Assembly: GCF_014926585.1 (NCBI RefSeq)
Contig: NZ_CP045422.1
Location: 1,094,501 to 1,158,500 of the forward strand
DNA from: Devosia beringensis
GTDB taxonomy: Bacteria > Pseudomonadota > Alphaproteobacteria > Rhizobiales > Devosiaceae
Length of the DNA stretch: 64,000 nucleotides
Direction: 5' to 3'
Shown here: in pieces, positions 9,792-20,344 of the stretch
How positions within the stretch are numbered: the first letter of the stretch is position 1
Layout: the number at the start of each line of letters is the position of its first letter
Translations under genes and position numbers: made by a program
Notes under the pieces: generated by a model
The model's database searches: none
Told to the model about the DNA's origin: nothing
Seen by the model: only the letters and a program-made list of their open reading frames with translations

Positions 9792-10878
9792 CACTTGGCT
9801 CCGGCCACGGGGTCAGGCTGGGCCAGTATGCGCGACAGCGGGCCGCGCAGCATGTCGCCCATCGCCCCGGTAAACAGGATCACCAGCGCCTGGATGGTGA
9901 CAATCATTTCGCGGGTAATGCCGGGCATCTGGAAGGCCAGTTCCTGCCCGCCCTGGTAGAGGATGCCGAACAGCAGCGCCGAGAGCGCCACGCCTATGGG
10001 ATGACCCTTGCCCATGAAGGCCACGGCAATGCCGACAAAGCCTGCGCCGTTGACGAAATTGAGGATGAGCCGCCCCTGCACGCCGCCGACATTGTTGACC
10101 GCGACCATGGCGGCAAAGGCACCAGCCAGGGCCATGACGATCATGATCATCTTCTGGTTGGAAATACCGGCATAGTTGGCGGCGACCGGGTTATTGCCCA
10201 GGGCGCGCACGGCATAGCCGAACTTGGTGCGCCAGATCAGCCAGTAGACAAAGAACAGCGCGGCAATGGCCAGAAAGAAGGTCAGGTTGACCGGGGAGTT
10301 CTTGAACAGCTCGATGAAGGTGCGCAATTGCGGCACGCGGGTGATCGCGTCGAGCGGGGCGCTCTCGTCGGAATTGACGCCAGCGGGCTTCAAGATCCGC
10401 GAGATGATGTAGCCCATCATCGAGACGGCGATGAAGTTGAACAGGATCGTGGTGATCACCACGTGGCTGCCGCGCTTGGCCTGCAGATAGCCCGGAATGA
10501 AGGCCCAGAACGCGCCAAAGGCGGCGCCGCAGACGATCATCAGCGGGAAGACGATGGCCCAGTGGGTGCCATTGAGCGCCAGGCCGATCAGGATGACCCC
10601 GAGGCCGCCGACATAGGCCTGGCCTTCGGGGCCGATATTGAACAGGCCGGCATGATAGGCCAGCGAGACGGCCAGCCCGGCAAAGATGAAATCGGTGGTA
10701 TAGTAGAGCGTATAGCCAAAGCCCGAGCCATAGCCGAAGGCGCCATAGAGCATGATGCCGACGGCTTCGATCGGGTTCTGTCCGACGGCGAGCACGATGA
10801 GCCCGCCGACCAGGAAGGCCAGCACCACATTGAGCAAAGGCAGCAGGACAACGTCGGCCCAGCGCGGCAAAGTGGTCA

Positions 10879-10879
<1 letters not shown>
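9791..10879 (-). CDS. Nucleoside ABC transporter, inner-membrane permease 1
   Basis: 362 aa, about 9-10 hydrophobic segments, BPD_transp_2 family (NupB/NupP, YufP-like). The segment [19 protein letters not shown] and the coupling sequence [15 protein letters not shown] are family hallmarks. It pairs with the permease encoded immediately downstream. Start and stop codons overlap those of both neighbours by one base (TGATG), so all transport genes are translationally coupled. Confidence 0.93.
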
Positions 10880-12552
<1,673 letters not shown>

Positions 12553-12577
12553 CGATGAAAGTCCAACCCTGTTGGCA

Positions 12578-13579
12578 TTAGAGCGACGGGCACTGCTTGT
12601 CGCTGCGGAAGTCGTGCACGGTGACGGCGCCAGAGATGATGTCGGCGGTCGCCTTCTCGACGGCGGCCTGCATTTCCGGCGTGATCAGCGCGGCATTGTT
12701 GTCGTCCATGGCGGCGCCAACGCCTTCCTCGGCGAGGCCGAGGACGATCAGGCCGGGGGCCCAGGTACCGTCTTCAACGCCCTTCATGGCGTTGTAGGTG
12801 GCGACGTCGACGCGCTTGGTCATCGAGGTCAACACCGAACCGGCATGCAGGTGGTTCTGGTTGGAGTCCACGCCGATGCCGAACTTGCCGGCGTCGGCAG
12901 CGGCCTGCAGCACACCCGCACCGGCACCGCCGGCGACCTGGAAGATCACGTCCACGCCCTGGTCGAGCTGGGACTTGGCAACTTCGGTGGCCTTGACGGG
13001 GTCGTTGAAGGCTTCAAAGCCGGTGCCGACATAGGTCTCGAGCACTTCGATGTCGGGGTTCACCGACTTGGCGCCCTGGGCATAGCCGCAGGCAAAGGCT
13101 TCGAGCAGGTCGAAGTTGAAGGCCGGGACGACGCCGATCTTGCCGCTTTCCGACTTCATCGCGGCCAGGATACCGACGAGATAGGAGCCTTCCTGTTCCT
13201 TGAACACCACGGACTGCACGTTGGGCAGGTCGACGACGGTGTCGATGATGGTGAACTTGGTATCGGGGAATTCAGGCGCAACGGTGCGCAGCGCGGTTTC
13301 CCAAGAGAAGCCCGGCAGCACGATCGGGTTGTTGCCGCGCGCGGCGAACTGGCGCACGGCCTGTTCGCGCATGGCGTCGCCCGAGATCTCCAGATCCTGG
13401 TAGGCGCCGCCTTCGGCCTTGAACTTTTCGGCGCCGGTATAGGCGGCTTCGTTGAACGACTTGTCGAACTTGCCACCGCCGTCATAGACCAGTGCACCAT
13501 CGGCGAAGGCAACGCCAGCCATCAGCGCGCTGAAGGCAACGCCGCCAGCGACGGCCTTGGTAAGGGTCGAAATTTTCAT
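12578..13579 (-). CDS. BMP/PnrA-family nucleoside-binding protein
   Basis: 333 aa periplasmic binding protein of the BMP (PnrA-like) family, first gene of the nucleoside operon. The start at 13579 (MKISTLTKAVAGG) follows AGGGAG by 8-9 bases and gives a clean signal peptide ending AFA-DG. Two upstream in-frame starts are less likely. There is no lipobox Cys, so it should be a soluble periplasmic protein rather than a lipoprotein. Family landmarks are VYDGGGKFDKSFNEAAYTG near the N-terminus and the GAGAGVLQAAADAG / GVDSNQ ribose-side segment. The downstream permeases, ATPase and salvage enzymes make nucleosides the likely ligand. Confidence 0.92.
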   Translation of the reverse strand: MKISTLTKAVAGGVAFSALMAGVAFADGALVYDGGGKFDKSFNEAAYTGAEKFKAEGGAYQDLEISGDAMREQAVRQFAARGNNPIVLPGFSWETALRTVAPEFPDTKFTIIDTVVDLPNVQSVVFKEQEGSYLVGILAAMKSESGKIGVVPAFNFDLLEAFACGYAQGAKSVNPDIEVLETYVGTGFEAFNDPVKATEVAKSQLDQGVDVIFQVAGGAGAGVLQAAADAGKFGIGVDSNQNHLHAGSVLTSMTKRVDVATYNAMKGVEDGTWAPGLIVLGLAEEGVGAAMDDNNAALITPEMQAAVEKATADIISGAVTVHDFRSDKQCPSL

Positions 13580-13687
13580 AGATTGCATCTCCCTGTCTTG
13601 CACGCTCGCGCCGGCATAAGCCCCATCAGCTACTCGGCGTGCACTGGAAGCCGATACAATCGTGCAAACGGGCCGCTTGCAAGATGC

Positions 13688-13699
13688 AATTGCGCAATT
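13688..13699 (-). promoter_or_regulatory. Candidate operator upstream of the nucleoside operon
   Basis: AATTGCGCAATT is a perfect 12-bp palindrome about 110 bases before the binding-protein start, next to an A/T-rich run. Its centre (TTGCGCAA) resembles LacI-type half-sites. Just downstream (13653-13668) is a 16-mer that recurs exactly in the gntR/hydroxyproline promoter region. No clear -35/-10 pair could be assigned with confidence. Confidence 0.4.
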
Positions 13700-13770
13700 T
13701 TTTCCGGTTGGTCAAAAATCGGGCAGCCGGGGTGACACGGGGGCGCGCTTTCACCCGGTAGCGGGCGCGC

Positions 13771-13893
13771 TCAGAGGCGCGCCAGCAGCAGGCCGAACAG
13801 GTGTTCGAGATCAATATCGGGAAACAACACGGCGATGATGGCGAGCGAGCCAATGGCAAAGAGGGCGATGGTGTCCCTGGTCTGGGTGGTCAT
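13771..13893 (-). CDS. Possible small membrane protein (40 aa)
   Basis: An ATG-started frame of 40 codons encodes MTTQTRDTIALFAIGSLAII, followed by a short acidic stretch (FPDIDLEHLF) and a Leu-rich end. It would be a single-pass membrane protein with a hydrophobic stretch at residues 9-25. The Shine-Dalgarno is weak (GAAG about 10 bases upstream). It lies in the gap between the coxG-like gene and the nucleoside operon, on the same strand as both. I do not recognise a family. Support is hydrophobic composition and codon use like the neighbours. Confidence 0.4.
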   Translation of the reverse strand: MTTQTRDTIALFAIGSLAIIAVLFPDIDLEHLFGLLLARL

Positions 13894-14041
13894 GACAATT
13901 TGCTTCAAGTTGGACGGATCTGACGCCCTGCATAGCCCGGGCCCATCCGCCCGATTGTGGTGCTTTCAGGGCAGCTGCCGACATGGTTAGGGCAGTGCTA
14001 ACAAGCCATCGGATCATGCCGGGCCCGCAGGCCACTCAAAG

Positions 14042-14527
14042 TCAGGGAACGGGGTCTGTTTCGGGCTCGACCGGCAGCGGCGTCACCTGGGCGCCCATGG
14101 CGGCGCCGAAGCGCTCGAAGAAGCCGTCGATGACCTTTTGCGCCGAGTGGCCGATAATGGCCTTGCCCAGCTTCATGATCTGGCCGGAGGCGCCGCCCCG
14201 GGCGACAAAGACCAGCAGCGTATCCTCGCCCGCGTCGGCCAGGATGATGTCGGCCGATCCTTCGGCAAGCCCGAGCAGACCGCCCTTGCCGCGGCCGGTC
14301 AGGGTATAGCGTTCCGCCGGCACGATGCCGCTGAGCGCCAGGTCACCCTTGAACACGGGGTGGACCACCCCGAGATTGACCTTGATCTCGAGATCGAGCG
14401 TGTCGGCACCCGACCAGACGATCTTGTGGCAGCCCGGAATGGCGGCCTTGAGCATGGCCGTGTCATTGAGCGCCGCCCAGACGGCAACCCTTGGCGCGGC
14501 AACAATGTAGCGTCCGCCAAAGTCCAT
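14042..14527 (-). CDS. CoxG-like SRPBCC-family protein
   Basis: 161 aa. The N-terminal part MDFGGRYIVAAPRVAVWAAL, the LKAAIPGCHKI block and the repeated beta strands ending in GKAIIGHSAQKVIDGFFERF are typical of the CoxG branch of the SRPBCC fold. CoxG helps mature or membrane-anchor CO-dehydrogenase-type molybdenum enzymes in some bacteria. No molybdenum hydroxylase genes are nearby, so that role is not supported here and general lipid or ligand binding is equally possible. It is divergent from the TelA-like operon. Confidence 0.75.
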   Translation of the reverse strand: MDFGGRYIVAAPRVAVWAALNDTAMLKAAIPGCHKIVWSGADTLDLEIKVNLGVVHPVFKGDLALSGIVPAERYTLTGRGKGGLLGLAEGSADIILADAGEDTLLVFVARGGASGQIMKLGKAIIGHSAQKVIDGFFERFGAAMGAQVTPLPVEPETDPVP

Positions 14528-14762
14528 CAGCGGGTCCCCGCGCGACGCGAACAGGTGCCGGCCCTATTGTGGCCGCGAAGACCCCCGAGATACCTGCCTG
14601 CCATAGTTGCGTCCCCGCTCTTTACGTGCGGCTTTTTCGCACCAATATGGTCTAAATAGTGGGCTTGGCAGAGCGATGCAATTGTCAGGCGGCACCGGAG
14701 CGGCGATCAATGCGCAACGAGGCGCGTTTTGACGTTTCGGCATGGGAAGCGGGAGCGAGACG

Positions 14763-15986
14763 ATGGCCAATGATGTGAGCACTGCACCGACCAGCCAGCT
14801 GGCGCCCGTCGCCACGGCAGAAAAGCCCCTGCAGTACCTGGACAAGGCCGTCAACGCCATTCGCGACCTGGGAATCTGGCCCGAACAGCAGGGCGAGGCG
14901 CCGATTACCGGGCTCCTGCAAAAGATCACCGAACTGGACGAGACCCGCGTCCTGCTGATCGGCCGCACGCTGAGCCAGGCCAGCGCCTTCAACGAGGTGG
15001 TGCGCGAGCAGATCGCCGCCATGCAGATCGGCGAGCGCTACGAAGACATCACCAAGGGCTTTGATTCGATCCGCGACGATGCCAAGGGCATGGTGGACCA
15101 GTTGGCCGACAACAAGCTCGACCTGCTCGAGCGCGCCTCCAATGTCTGGATGAAGGTCAGCCGCGGCGATATCGCCAGCCGCTTTGACAAGATCCGCGAC
15201 ACCTATCTGGCGGTGACGGCAGACACCAAGGACCAGATCGACCGCGAGCATACCATTCTTGAGGCCTATCGCGATTTCCGCGGGGCGCTCAAGCAGTCCG
15301 AGGTGATGGCGCTCGAAGTGCTGGCCACCGCCGAGCAGCGCCTGGCCGCCAAGAAGGACATCCTGGTGGCGGCGTCGACCGCCGTGTCGAGCTTTGCCGG
15401 CAGCGTACCGGCCGACCGGGCGCGGCTCGAGATGGATCGCGACGAAAAGCTGCGCGCCATGCAGAATGAGGAAGCGCGCTACCAGATCGCCAAGGATCTC
15501 TCGGACAACCTGACCATTTCCTACAATACGTCCGAAGTGGTGATGGCACGGCTGATGCAGACCACCAATGCCAAGGAGCGGGTCTATCAGCAGTCGATCT
15601 CGTTCTTTTCGACCAATGAGACGGTGCTGACGGCGCTTAGCGCCTCGTTTACCGGCATGTTCGGGCTGCATGAATCGACCGCGACGCTTAACGCGATGAA
15701 AGAGGGCATGAGCAAGAGCCTCGAAACCCTCGCCGAGATCGGCGACAAGGTGACCGAAGAGGCCGTGCGGGCCGGCTATGGCCCGACCGTGCGCGCCGAT
15801 GCGGTCAAGAAGCTGGTCGATTCCGTGGTGAATTTCCAGGAAAAGAGCCGCACCATCATCAACGAGATGCGCGTCGCCTCGACCAAGAATTCCGCCGAAA
15901 TCCGCGATGCTGTGGAAGACGGCAAGCGGCGTCTGGCGGCCCTGGCCGCCGAGGGCAATGCGCTGCTGCTCGATAGCAGAACCTGA
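14763..15986 (+). CDS. TelA-like alpha-helical protein, gene 1 of an uncharacterised trio
   Basis: 407 aa, almost wholly helical, with no signal peptide and no membrane segment. The start at 14763 (MANDVSTAPTSQ) follows GGGAGCGAG. The region from about residue 235 (YQIAKDLSDNL, then long helices to FQEKSRTIINEMR near 375) has the helix pattern of the toxic-anion-resistance (TelA) family, judged by eye. The N-terminal part (GLLQKITELDETRVLLIGRT) is less familiar. TelA proteins are linked to tellurite or cell-envelope stress, but the mechanism is unknown. It is first in a run of three genes with gaps of 31 and 4 bp. Moderate confidence in the family; function unknown. Confidence 0.6.
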   Translation: MANDVSTAPTSQLAPVATAEKPLQYLDKAVNAIRDLGIWPEQQGEAPITGLLQKITELDETRVLLIGRTLSQASAFNEVVREQIAAMQIGERYEDITKGFDSIRDDAKGMVDQLADNKLDLLERASNVWMKVSRGDIASRFDKIRDTYLAVTADTKDQIDREHTILEAYRDFRGALKQSEVMALEVLATAEQRLAAKKDILVAASTAVSSFAGSVPADRARLEMDRDEKLRAMQNEEARYQIAKDLSDNLTISYNTSEVVMARLMQTTNAKERVYQQSISFFSTNETVLTALSASFTGMFGLHESTATLNAMKEGMSKSLETLAEIGDKVTEEAVRAGYGPTVRADAVKKLVDSVVNFQEKSRTIINEMRVASTKNSAEIRDAVEDGKRRLAALAAEGNALLLDSRT

Positions 15987-16017
15987 GGGGACGGACACAC
16001 GCGGGTGGACGGCAACA

Positions 16018-16956
16018 ATGAGTGACGTGACAGCGAAGTCCGCTGCCCCCCTGGACGAAATCATGCTGGCCATGGACGTGGTGGACACGCTCCGTCACCA
16101 GCAGGGTCTGGCGACGCGTGAGCTGGATACCGATGCCAAGCAGGCCCAGTTGCTGGAAAAACTGCGCGACATCTATCACCAGCAGGGCATTGAGGTGCCC
16201 GACCACATCCTCAAGGAGGGTGTGACGGCGCTGCAGGAAAGTCGCTTCACCTATGATCCGCCGGCGCCCAGTTTCGGGGTGACGCTGGCCCGTCTCTATG
16301 TCAGCCGTGGCCGGTGGGGCAAACCCGTGCTGGTGGTGGGCGGGGCGCTGCTGGCGCTGGTCATCGGCTATTTCGGCGTCTGGCAGCCCTATCAGGCCGG
16401 GCAAGCCGAGCAGGCGCGCGTCGAGCTGGCCGAAGGCCTGCCGGCCCAGATGGACAGCCTCTACGAAACCATCTTTGAAGAAACCAAGGTGCAGCAGGCC
16501 GTGATGGAGGCCGAGGCGATCCGCACGCGCGGCCAGACCCTGGCGGCCGAGGGCAACCGGCCGGCCGCCGAACGCGCCGTGGCCGAGCTTGCGGCGTTGC
16601 GCGACACCATCCGGCAGGAATATAGCCTGCGCGTGGTCAACCGTCCCGACGTGCAGTCCGGCTTCTGGACCATTCCGGAAGTCAACACCGACGCGACCAA
16701 CTACTACTTGGTGGTCGAGGCGGTGAACGATGAAGGGCAGACCCTGAGCCTGCCCATTCTCAACGAAGAGAACGACACGACCGAGACGGTCAGCATCTGG
16801 GGCATCCGCGTGCCCGAGGCGGTCTATGACGCAGTGTCGGCCGACAAGCGCGACGACGGCATCATCCAGAACAATGAAGTCGGCCGCAAAACCTACGGCT
16901 TTGTCGAGGTAAACTACAATGTGCCGGTCTCCGGCGGGGCGGTAACGCAGTGGTAA
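16018..16956 (+). CDS. DUF6384-type single-pass membrane protein, gene 2 of the trio
   Basis: 312 aa. Residues 10-85 form a conserved cytoplasmic head (LDEIMLAMDVVDTLRH, then DIYHQQGIEVPDHILKEGV and RFTYDPP). One membrane helix lies at about 103-122 (VLVVGGALLALVIGYFGVW). A helical segment at about 125-205 follows, then a C-terminal beta-rich domain with YYLVVEAVN and GIRVPEAVYDAV. This matches my memory of DUF6384. The domain after the helix would face the periplasm if the N-terminus is inside. It sits between the TelA-like and coiled-coil genes, which suggests a membrane anchor for a complex. No enzyme motif is seen. Confidence 0.65.
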   Translation: MSDVTAKSAAPLDEIMLAMDVVDTLRHQQGLATRELDTDAKQAQLLEKLRDIYHQQGIEVPDHILKEGVTALQESRFTYDPPAPSFGVTLARLYVSRGRWGKPVLVVGGALLALVIGYFGVWQPYQAGQAEQARVELAEGLPAQMDSLYETIFEETKVQQAVMEAEAIRTRGQTLAAEGNRPAAERAVAELAALRDTIRQEYSLRVVNRPDVQSGFWTIPEVNTDATNYYLVVEAVNDEGQTLSLPILNEENDTTETVSIWGIRVPEAVYDAVSADKRDDGIIQNNEVGRKTYGFVEVNYNVPVSGGAVTQW

Positions 16957-16960
16957 GGTC

Positions 16961-18493
16961 ATGAGCATCCGCGGCCCTGAAGCCCTGGCGAGCCTGGATG
17001 AAGCCATGCGCGATATCCGCCGGGAGGAAGACGAGATCTCCAAGCGGCTGGCCCGCTCGGCCGAACGTGTCAGCAAGATCCGCGCAACCGAGGCGGAGCT
17101 GTTTCGACAGCTGGCGCGGCTGCGGCTTGATCCGGCTTTGCAGGGCGAACTGGACGGCGCCATTTCGGCGGCCGAGAGCAAGGCGCGGGCGCAGCTCAAG
17201 GCCCATGCCAGCGACCTGGGCAAGGCCGAGCGCGCCGTGGCCGAGATCGATGCCCGTTTGAGCCAGCTCACGGCGGACCGGGCTGCCGCACTCAAGCAGT
17301 TCGAAACCCATCAGGCCGAGCTCAAGGCCCTTGCCGGCAAGCTGGGCGCCTCGATCGCCCGCGACCCGGCCTTCGCCGCCAAGCGCGAAGAGGCGGCAGC
17401 GCTGGCCGAGATTGCGGCCCAGTCGATGCGCAAGACCGAGCAGGCCGAGGCAGACCGCCAAACCAAGGGCCAGCCCTATCGCGACGATCCGCTGTTCATC
17501 TATCTATGGGAAGCTGGCTACGGCACGGCCAATTATCGCGCCAACAACCTGGTGCGCTATCTGGACAGCCTGGTCGCCAATCTGGTGGGCTTTGGCAAGA
17601 CGCGGCCCAATTTTGCCATGCTCAACGAGATCCCGCTGCGCCTGCGCGAGCATGCCGAGCGTCAGATCGCGTTGGCCCATGCCGCCGAAGCCGAACTCGA
17701 TGCGCTCGAAACCACGGCGATCGATGCGGCCGGGGGCAAGCCGATACGCGACGCCATGATGGCGGCGCAGCAGCAGATTGCGGCGCTCGATGCCGAGATG
17801 GTGGCCAGCGAAGATCAGCGCGACGAGAGCGCCAAGGCGGTGGCAGCGCTGTCACAGGGTCTCAACCCTGCCTTTGAGGGCGCGCTGTCGGAACTGGCCT
17901 CGGCATTGGGACGCGAGGATATCCAGACGCTGCTGGCCGATGCACGGCGCACCCGCACCGGGCAGGACGATACCATCGTCGCCCAGATCGACGATGCGCG
18001 GGCGCGTGCCAAGGAAGAAGACCAGGAAACGCGCGAGCAGAAGGAGCGCCTGAAGACCCTGGCCGTCCGACGGCGCGAGCTGGAGGACATCCAGTGGGAG
18101 TTCAAGAAGCAGCATTTCGACGACCCGCGCTCGACCTTTCGCGAGGACCGGCTGGTGGGCGACCTGCTCAACGATTTCCTGCGCGGCGGCATTACCGCGG
18201 CATCCTATTGGGACAAGTGGCAGCGCAGCCAGAACTGGGGTGCAGGCACCTCAGACTGGGGTGGTGGCGTCGGCCTGCCCAATAATGGCCGCCAGCGCAG
18301 CAATGCCCCACGGCCCGAGAGCGGCGGCTTTTCATGGCCGGACAACAGCTTTGGCGGCGGCGCGGGTGGCAAGTCCAAGGGTGGTTTCGGCGGCGGCTTT
18401 GGCGGCGGGCTCGGGGGCGGCTTTTCGCGCCCGCGCACCGGTTCGACCGGCACCCGCAAGCATGGCGGGTTCAAGACCGGCGGCGGCTTTTAG
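16961..18493 (+). CDS. Coiled-coil protein with Gly-rich tail, gene 3 of the trio
   Basis: 510 aa, starting 4 bp after gene 2. Residues 1-180 are a heptad-rich coiled coil full of Ala, Glu, Arg and Lys. A more globular, conserved-looking core lies at about 165-215 (GQPYRDDPLFIYLWEAGYGT, NNLVRYLDSLVANLVGFG). A second coiled coil covers about 225-380. Next comes a Trp-rich piece (ASYWDKWQRSQNWGAGTSDWG), and residues 425-510 are low-complexity Gly/Phe/Arg sequence. No signal peptide or membrane segment was found. The layout suggests a filament-forming or scaffold protein with a sticky disordered tail. I do not recognise a named family. Confidence 0.8.
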   Translation: MSIRGPEALASLDEAMRDIRREEDEISKRLARSAERVSKIRATEAELFRQLARLRLDPALQGELDGAISAAESKARAQLKAHASDLGKAERAVAEIDARLSQLTADRAAALKQFETHQAELKALAGKLGASIARDPAFAAKREEAAALAEIAAQSMRKTEQAEADRQTKGQPYRDDPLFIYLWEAGYGTANYRANNLVRYLDSLVANLVGFGKTRPNFAMLNEIPLRLREHAERQIALAHAAEAELDALETTAIDAAGGKPIRDAMMAAQQQIAALDAEMVASEDQRDESAKAVAALSQGLNPAFEGALSELASALGREDIQTLLADARRTRTGQDDTIVAQIDDARARAKEEDQETREQKERLKTLAVRRRELEDIQWEFKKQHFDDPRSTFREDRLVGDLLNDFLRGGITAASYWDKWQRSQNWGAGTSDWGGGVGLPNNGRQRSNAPRPESGGFSWPDNSFGGGAGGKSKGGFGGGFGGGLGGGFSRPRTGSTGTRKHGGFKTGGGF

Positions 18494-18511
18494 GCACGCC
18501 CGGGAAGTCGC

Positions 18512-18527
18512 CCCGCCTGCCGGCGGG
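18512..18527. terminator. Candidate bidirectional terminator hairpin
   Basis: CCCGCC-TGCC-GGCGGG, extendable by imperfect pairing on both sides, lies in the 48-bp gap between two convergent stops (18493 plus, 18542 minus). No T-run follows on either strand. Confidence 0.4.
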
Positions 18528-18541
18528 ACGACGGGCCTGGC

Positions 18542-19294
18542 TCAGACCGGATTGATGAAGCCGAACATCTCGGCTGCCTTGCCATTCTGTTCGGCATAGC
18601 GCAGCGGGTGCACACGCTGGACCAGCACTTCACCATTTTCAGGCTGGCCGGCCAGCAAAGCCATGGTTTCCTGCAGGTATTCCGCCAGCGGCATGGCGTG
18701 CGGATCGCTGGCCTGGTGCGCGCCCTGCAGGAAGGTCTGCACATAGGGCGGGACGATCTCGATCACCTCGACGGCGGTGTTGCGCAACTGGTGGCGCAGC
18801 GCCTGCGAATAGGAATGGATCGCCGCCTTGGTGGCGCTGTAGGTCGGTGTTGCTGCCATGGATACGAAGGCCAGCCCGGATGACACGGTGAGCACGCTGG
18901 CTTTGGGCTGGGCCAGCAGATGCGGCAGTAGCGCCGCCGTCAGCCGAATCGGCCCGAGCAGATTGGTGGCGATGGTGGCCTCGGCTGTGGCTAGGTAATC
19001 GGGTGCGGCCAGAACGTCCTCATTGACCATGATGCCGGCATTGTTGATGACGGCATTGAGGGAAGGATGCGCCGCAATCACCTGCGCGGCCAGCGCGCTG
19101 ATGCTGGCGGGGTCGGTCATGTCGACGGTGAAGGCGACCATGCCGGGATTGGCGGCCTTGACCTCGGCCAAGGCCGCGGCACGGCGACCCGAGATGATCA
19201 CCTGATTACCCTGGCGGTGAAACGCTTCGGCGAGGCCGCGGCCAATGCCTGAGCCGCCGCCGGTGATGAGGATGGTATTGCCTGTGGTCTGCAT
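18542..19294 (-). CDS. SDR-family oxidoreductase (DltE-like)
   Basis: 250 aa classical short-chain dehydrogenase: Rossmann motif TGGGSGIGRGLAE, NNAG at the middle strand, catalytic Ser (SSGLAF) and YSATK (Tyr/Lys). It resembles DltE-type SDRs. The gene is divergent from an HxlR regulator (19396), a common pairing in which the regulator controls the reductase in response to electrophiles or quinones. Substrate unknown. Confidence 0.9.
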   Translation of the reverse strand: MQTTGNTILITGGGSGIGRGLAEAFHRQGNQVIISGRRAAALAEVKAANPGMVAFTVDMTDPASISALAAQVIAAHPSLNAVINNAGIMVNEDVLAAPDYLATAEATIATNLLGPIRLTAALLPHLLAQPKASVLTVSSGLAFVSMAATPTYSATKAAIHSYSQALRHQLRNTAVEVIEIVPPYVQTFLQGAHQASDPHAMPLAEYLQETMALLAGQPENGEVLVQRVHPLRYAEQNGKAAEMFGFINPV

Positions 19295-19323
19295 GGAAAT
19301 CTCCGTTGGTATTGCCAGGCGCA

Positions 19324-19335
19324 GAGATATATCTC
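19324..19335. promoter_or_regulatory. Candidate HxlR operator between divergent genes
   Basis: GAGATATATCTC is a perfect 12-bp palindrome in the 101-bp gap between the SDR and the HxlR gene. It is 29 bases upstream of the SDR start and 60 upstream of the regulator start, where a shared autoregulatory site would be expected. Confidence 0.45.
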
Positions 19336-19395
19336 ATACTCTCCACAAGAAAGTAGGCGCCCGAAAGTTCGGTACGCACCCAAAGGAGAGTGTCA

Positions 19396-19818
19396 ATGTC
19401 GGAGACCGCCGAAGCACCCGCCATCTATCACTGGAGCGGTCGCGATGCCGCTGGACCCGTTGACCCCGCGCTCGAAGCCATGGTGCGCGACATTATCGGC
19501 AAGGTGGCAGACAAATGGACCATGCTGATCCTGGAGGCGCTGGACGAGCACGGCACGCTGCGCTTTACCGATGTGGGTCGCAAGGTGGGTAGCATCAGCC
19601 AGAAGATGCTGACCAAGACGCTGCGGCAGATGGAGGCGGATGGGCTGGTGGCGCGCAAGGTGCACCCGGTGATCCCGCCGCATGTCGATTACCGATTGAC
19701 CGACATGGGCCGCAGCCTGGGCGCGGCTTTCTGCAGCGTCTGGATCTGGGCCGAGGCGCATCACAGCCAGATCGAGGAAAGCCGGAAGGCCTTTCGCGCG
19801 CGGAACGAGGACGTCTAG
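19396..19818 (+). CDS. HxlR-family winged-helix regulator
   Basis: 140 aa. It has the HxlR core: DKWTMLILEAL, LRFTDVGRKVGSISQKMLTKTLRQMEADGLV with the recognition helix at about residues 65-85, and the wing YRLTDMGRSL. A Cys near the end (AAFCSVW) could act as a redox switch, as in some HxlR proteins; this is inference. The ATG at 19396 has GGAG 7 bases upstream; a GTG two codons earlier is too close to it. Its stop codon shares the four bases CTAG with the stop of the convergent VOC gene. Confidence 0.9.
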   Translation: MSETAEAPAIYHWSGRDAAGPVDPALEAMVRDIIGKVADKWTMLILEALDEHGTLRFTDVGRKVGSISQKMLTKTLRQMEADGLVARKVHPVIPPHVDYRLTDMGRSLGAAFCSVWIWAEAHHSQIEESRKAFRARNEDV

Positions 19819-20213
19819 TTGGCCGCTGGCTGGGCCATCAGTTCCCAGACATTGCCTTCGCTGTCCTCGAAATAAGCCGAATAGCCCCATTCGGACTGGG
19901 TGCCCCCGGTGACGATGGCGCCCCCGGCGGCCAGCACCTGGCGCAGGATGTCGTCGACCTCGGCCGGGCTGTGCGCCTGGTGGCTCAGCACGAAGCCCGG
20001 CGTGCCGGCAATGGCTACCTCCTTGCCGGCCGTCTGGGCAAGCTGCTCGCGTGGGAACAGCACGAAGGACAGATTGTCATCGATGAAAAAAGCCACATGG
20101 TCGGCACCAGCGCCGATCTGCTCGTCGCCGATCTCGAATAGGGCGCGATAGAAGGAAAAGGCGCGTTCGAGGTCATCGACGCCAATGGTGATGATCGAGA
20201 TCGAAGGCTTCAC
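19815..20213 (-). CDS. VOC-family protein, glyoxalase/bleomycin-resistance fold
   Basis: 132 aa. The GTG at 20213 is the start because AGGA lies 7 bases before it; the open frame extends 21 codons further without a good ribosome site. The two beta-alpha-beta-beta-beta modules are visible (SISIITIGVDDLERAFSFYR; SEWGYSAYFEDSEGNVWEL). The first metal-ligand position is Thr rather than His, while the terminal Glu is kept, so metal catalysis is doubtful. Substrate unknown. Confidence 0.85.
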   Translation of the reverse strand: MKPSISIITIGVDDLERAFSFYRALFEIGDEQIGAGADHVAFFIDDNLSFVLFPREQLAQTAGKEVAIAGTPGFVLSHQAHSPAEVDDILRQVLAAGGAIVTGGTQSEWGYSAYFEDSEGNVWELMAQPAAN

Positions 20214-20344
20214 GGCGCGCTCCTGTGGATTCTTGCGCGCCAATCTAATGATCATGGGCTGCTTCGTCACCCGCAATAGTCGCCGGACCTTTGCCTATCG
20301 GGGCAGGCGCCCGGCCGGAGGTCGATCCGGTCGAGCGCCTCTGG

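Noticed and set aside
14042..14527. CoxG as evidence for carbon monoxide oxidation
   Set aside because: No coxL/M/S or molybdenum-hydroxylase maturation genes are nearby, so the family name alone does not support CO metabolism.
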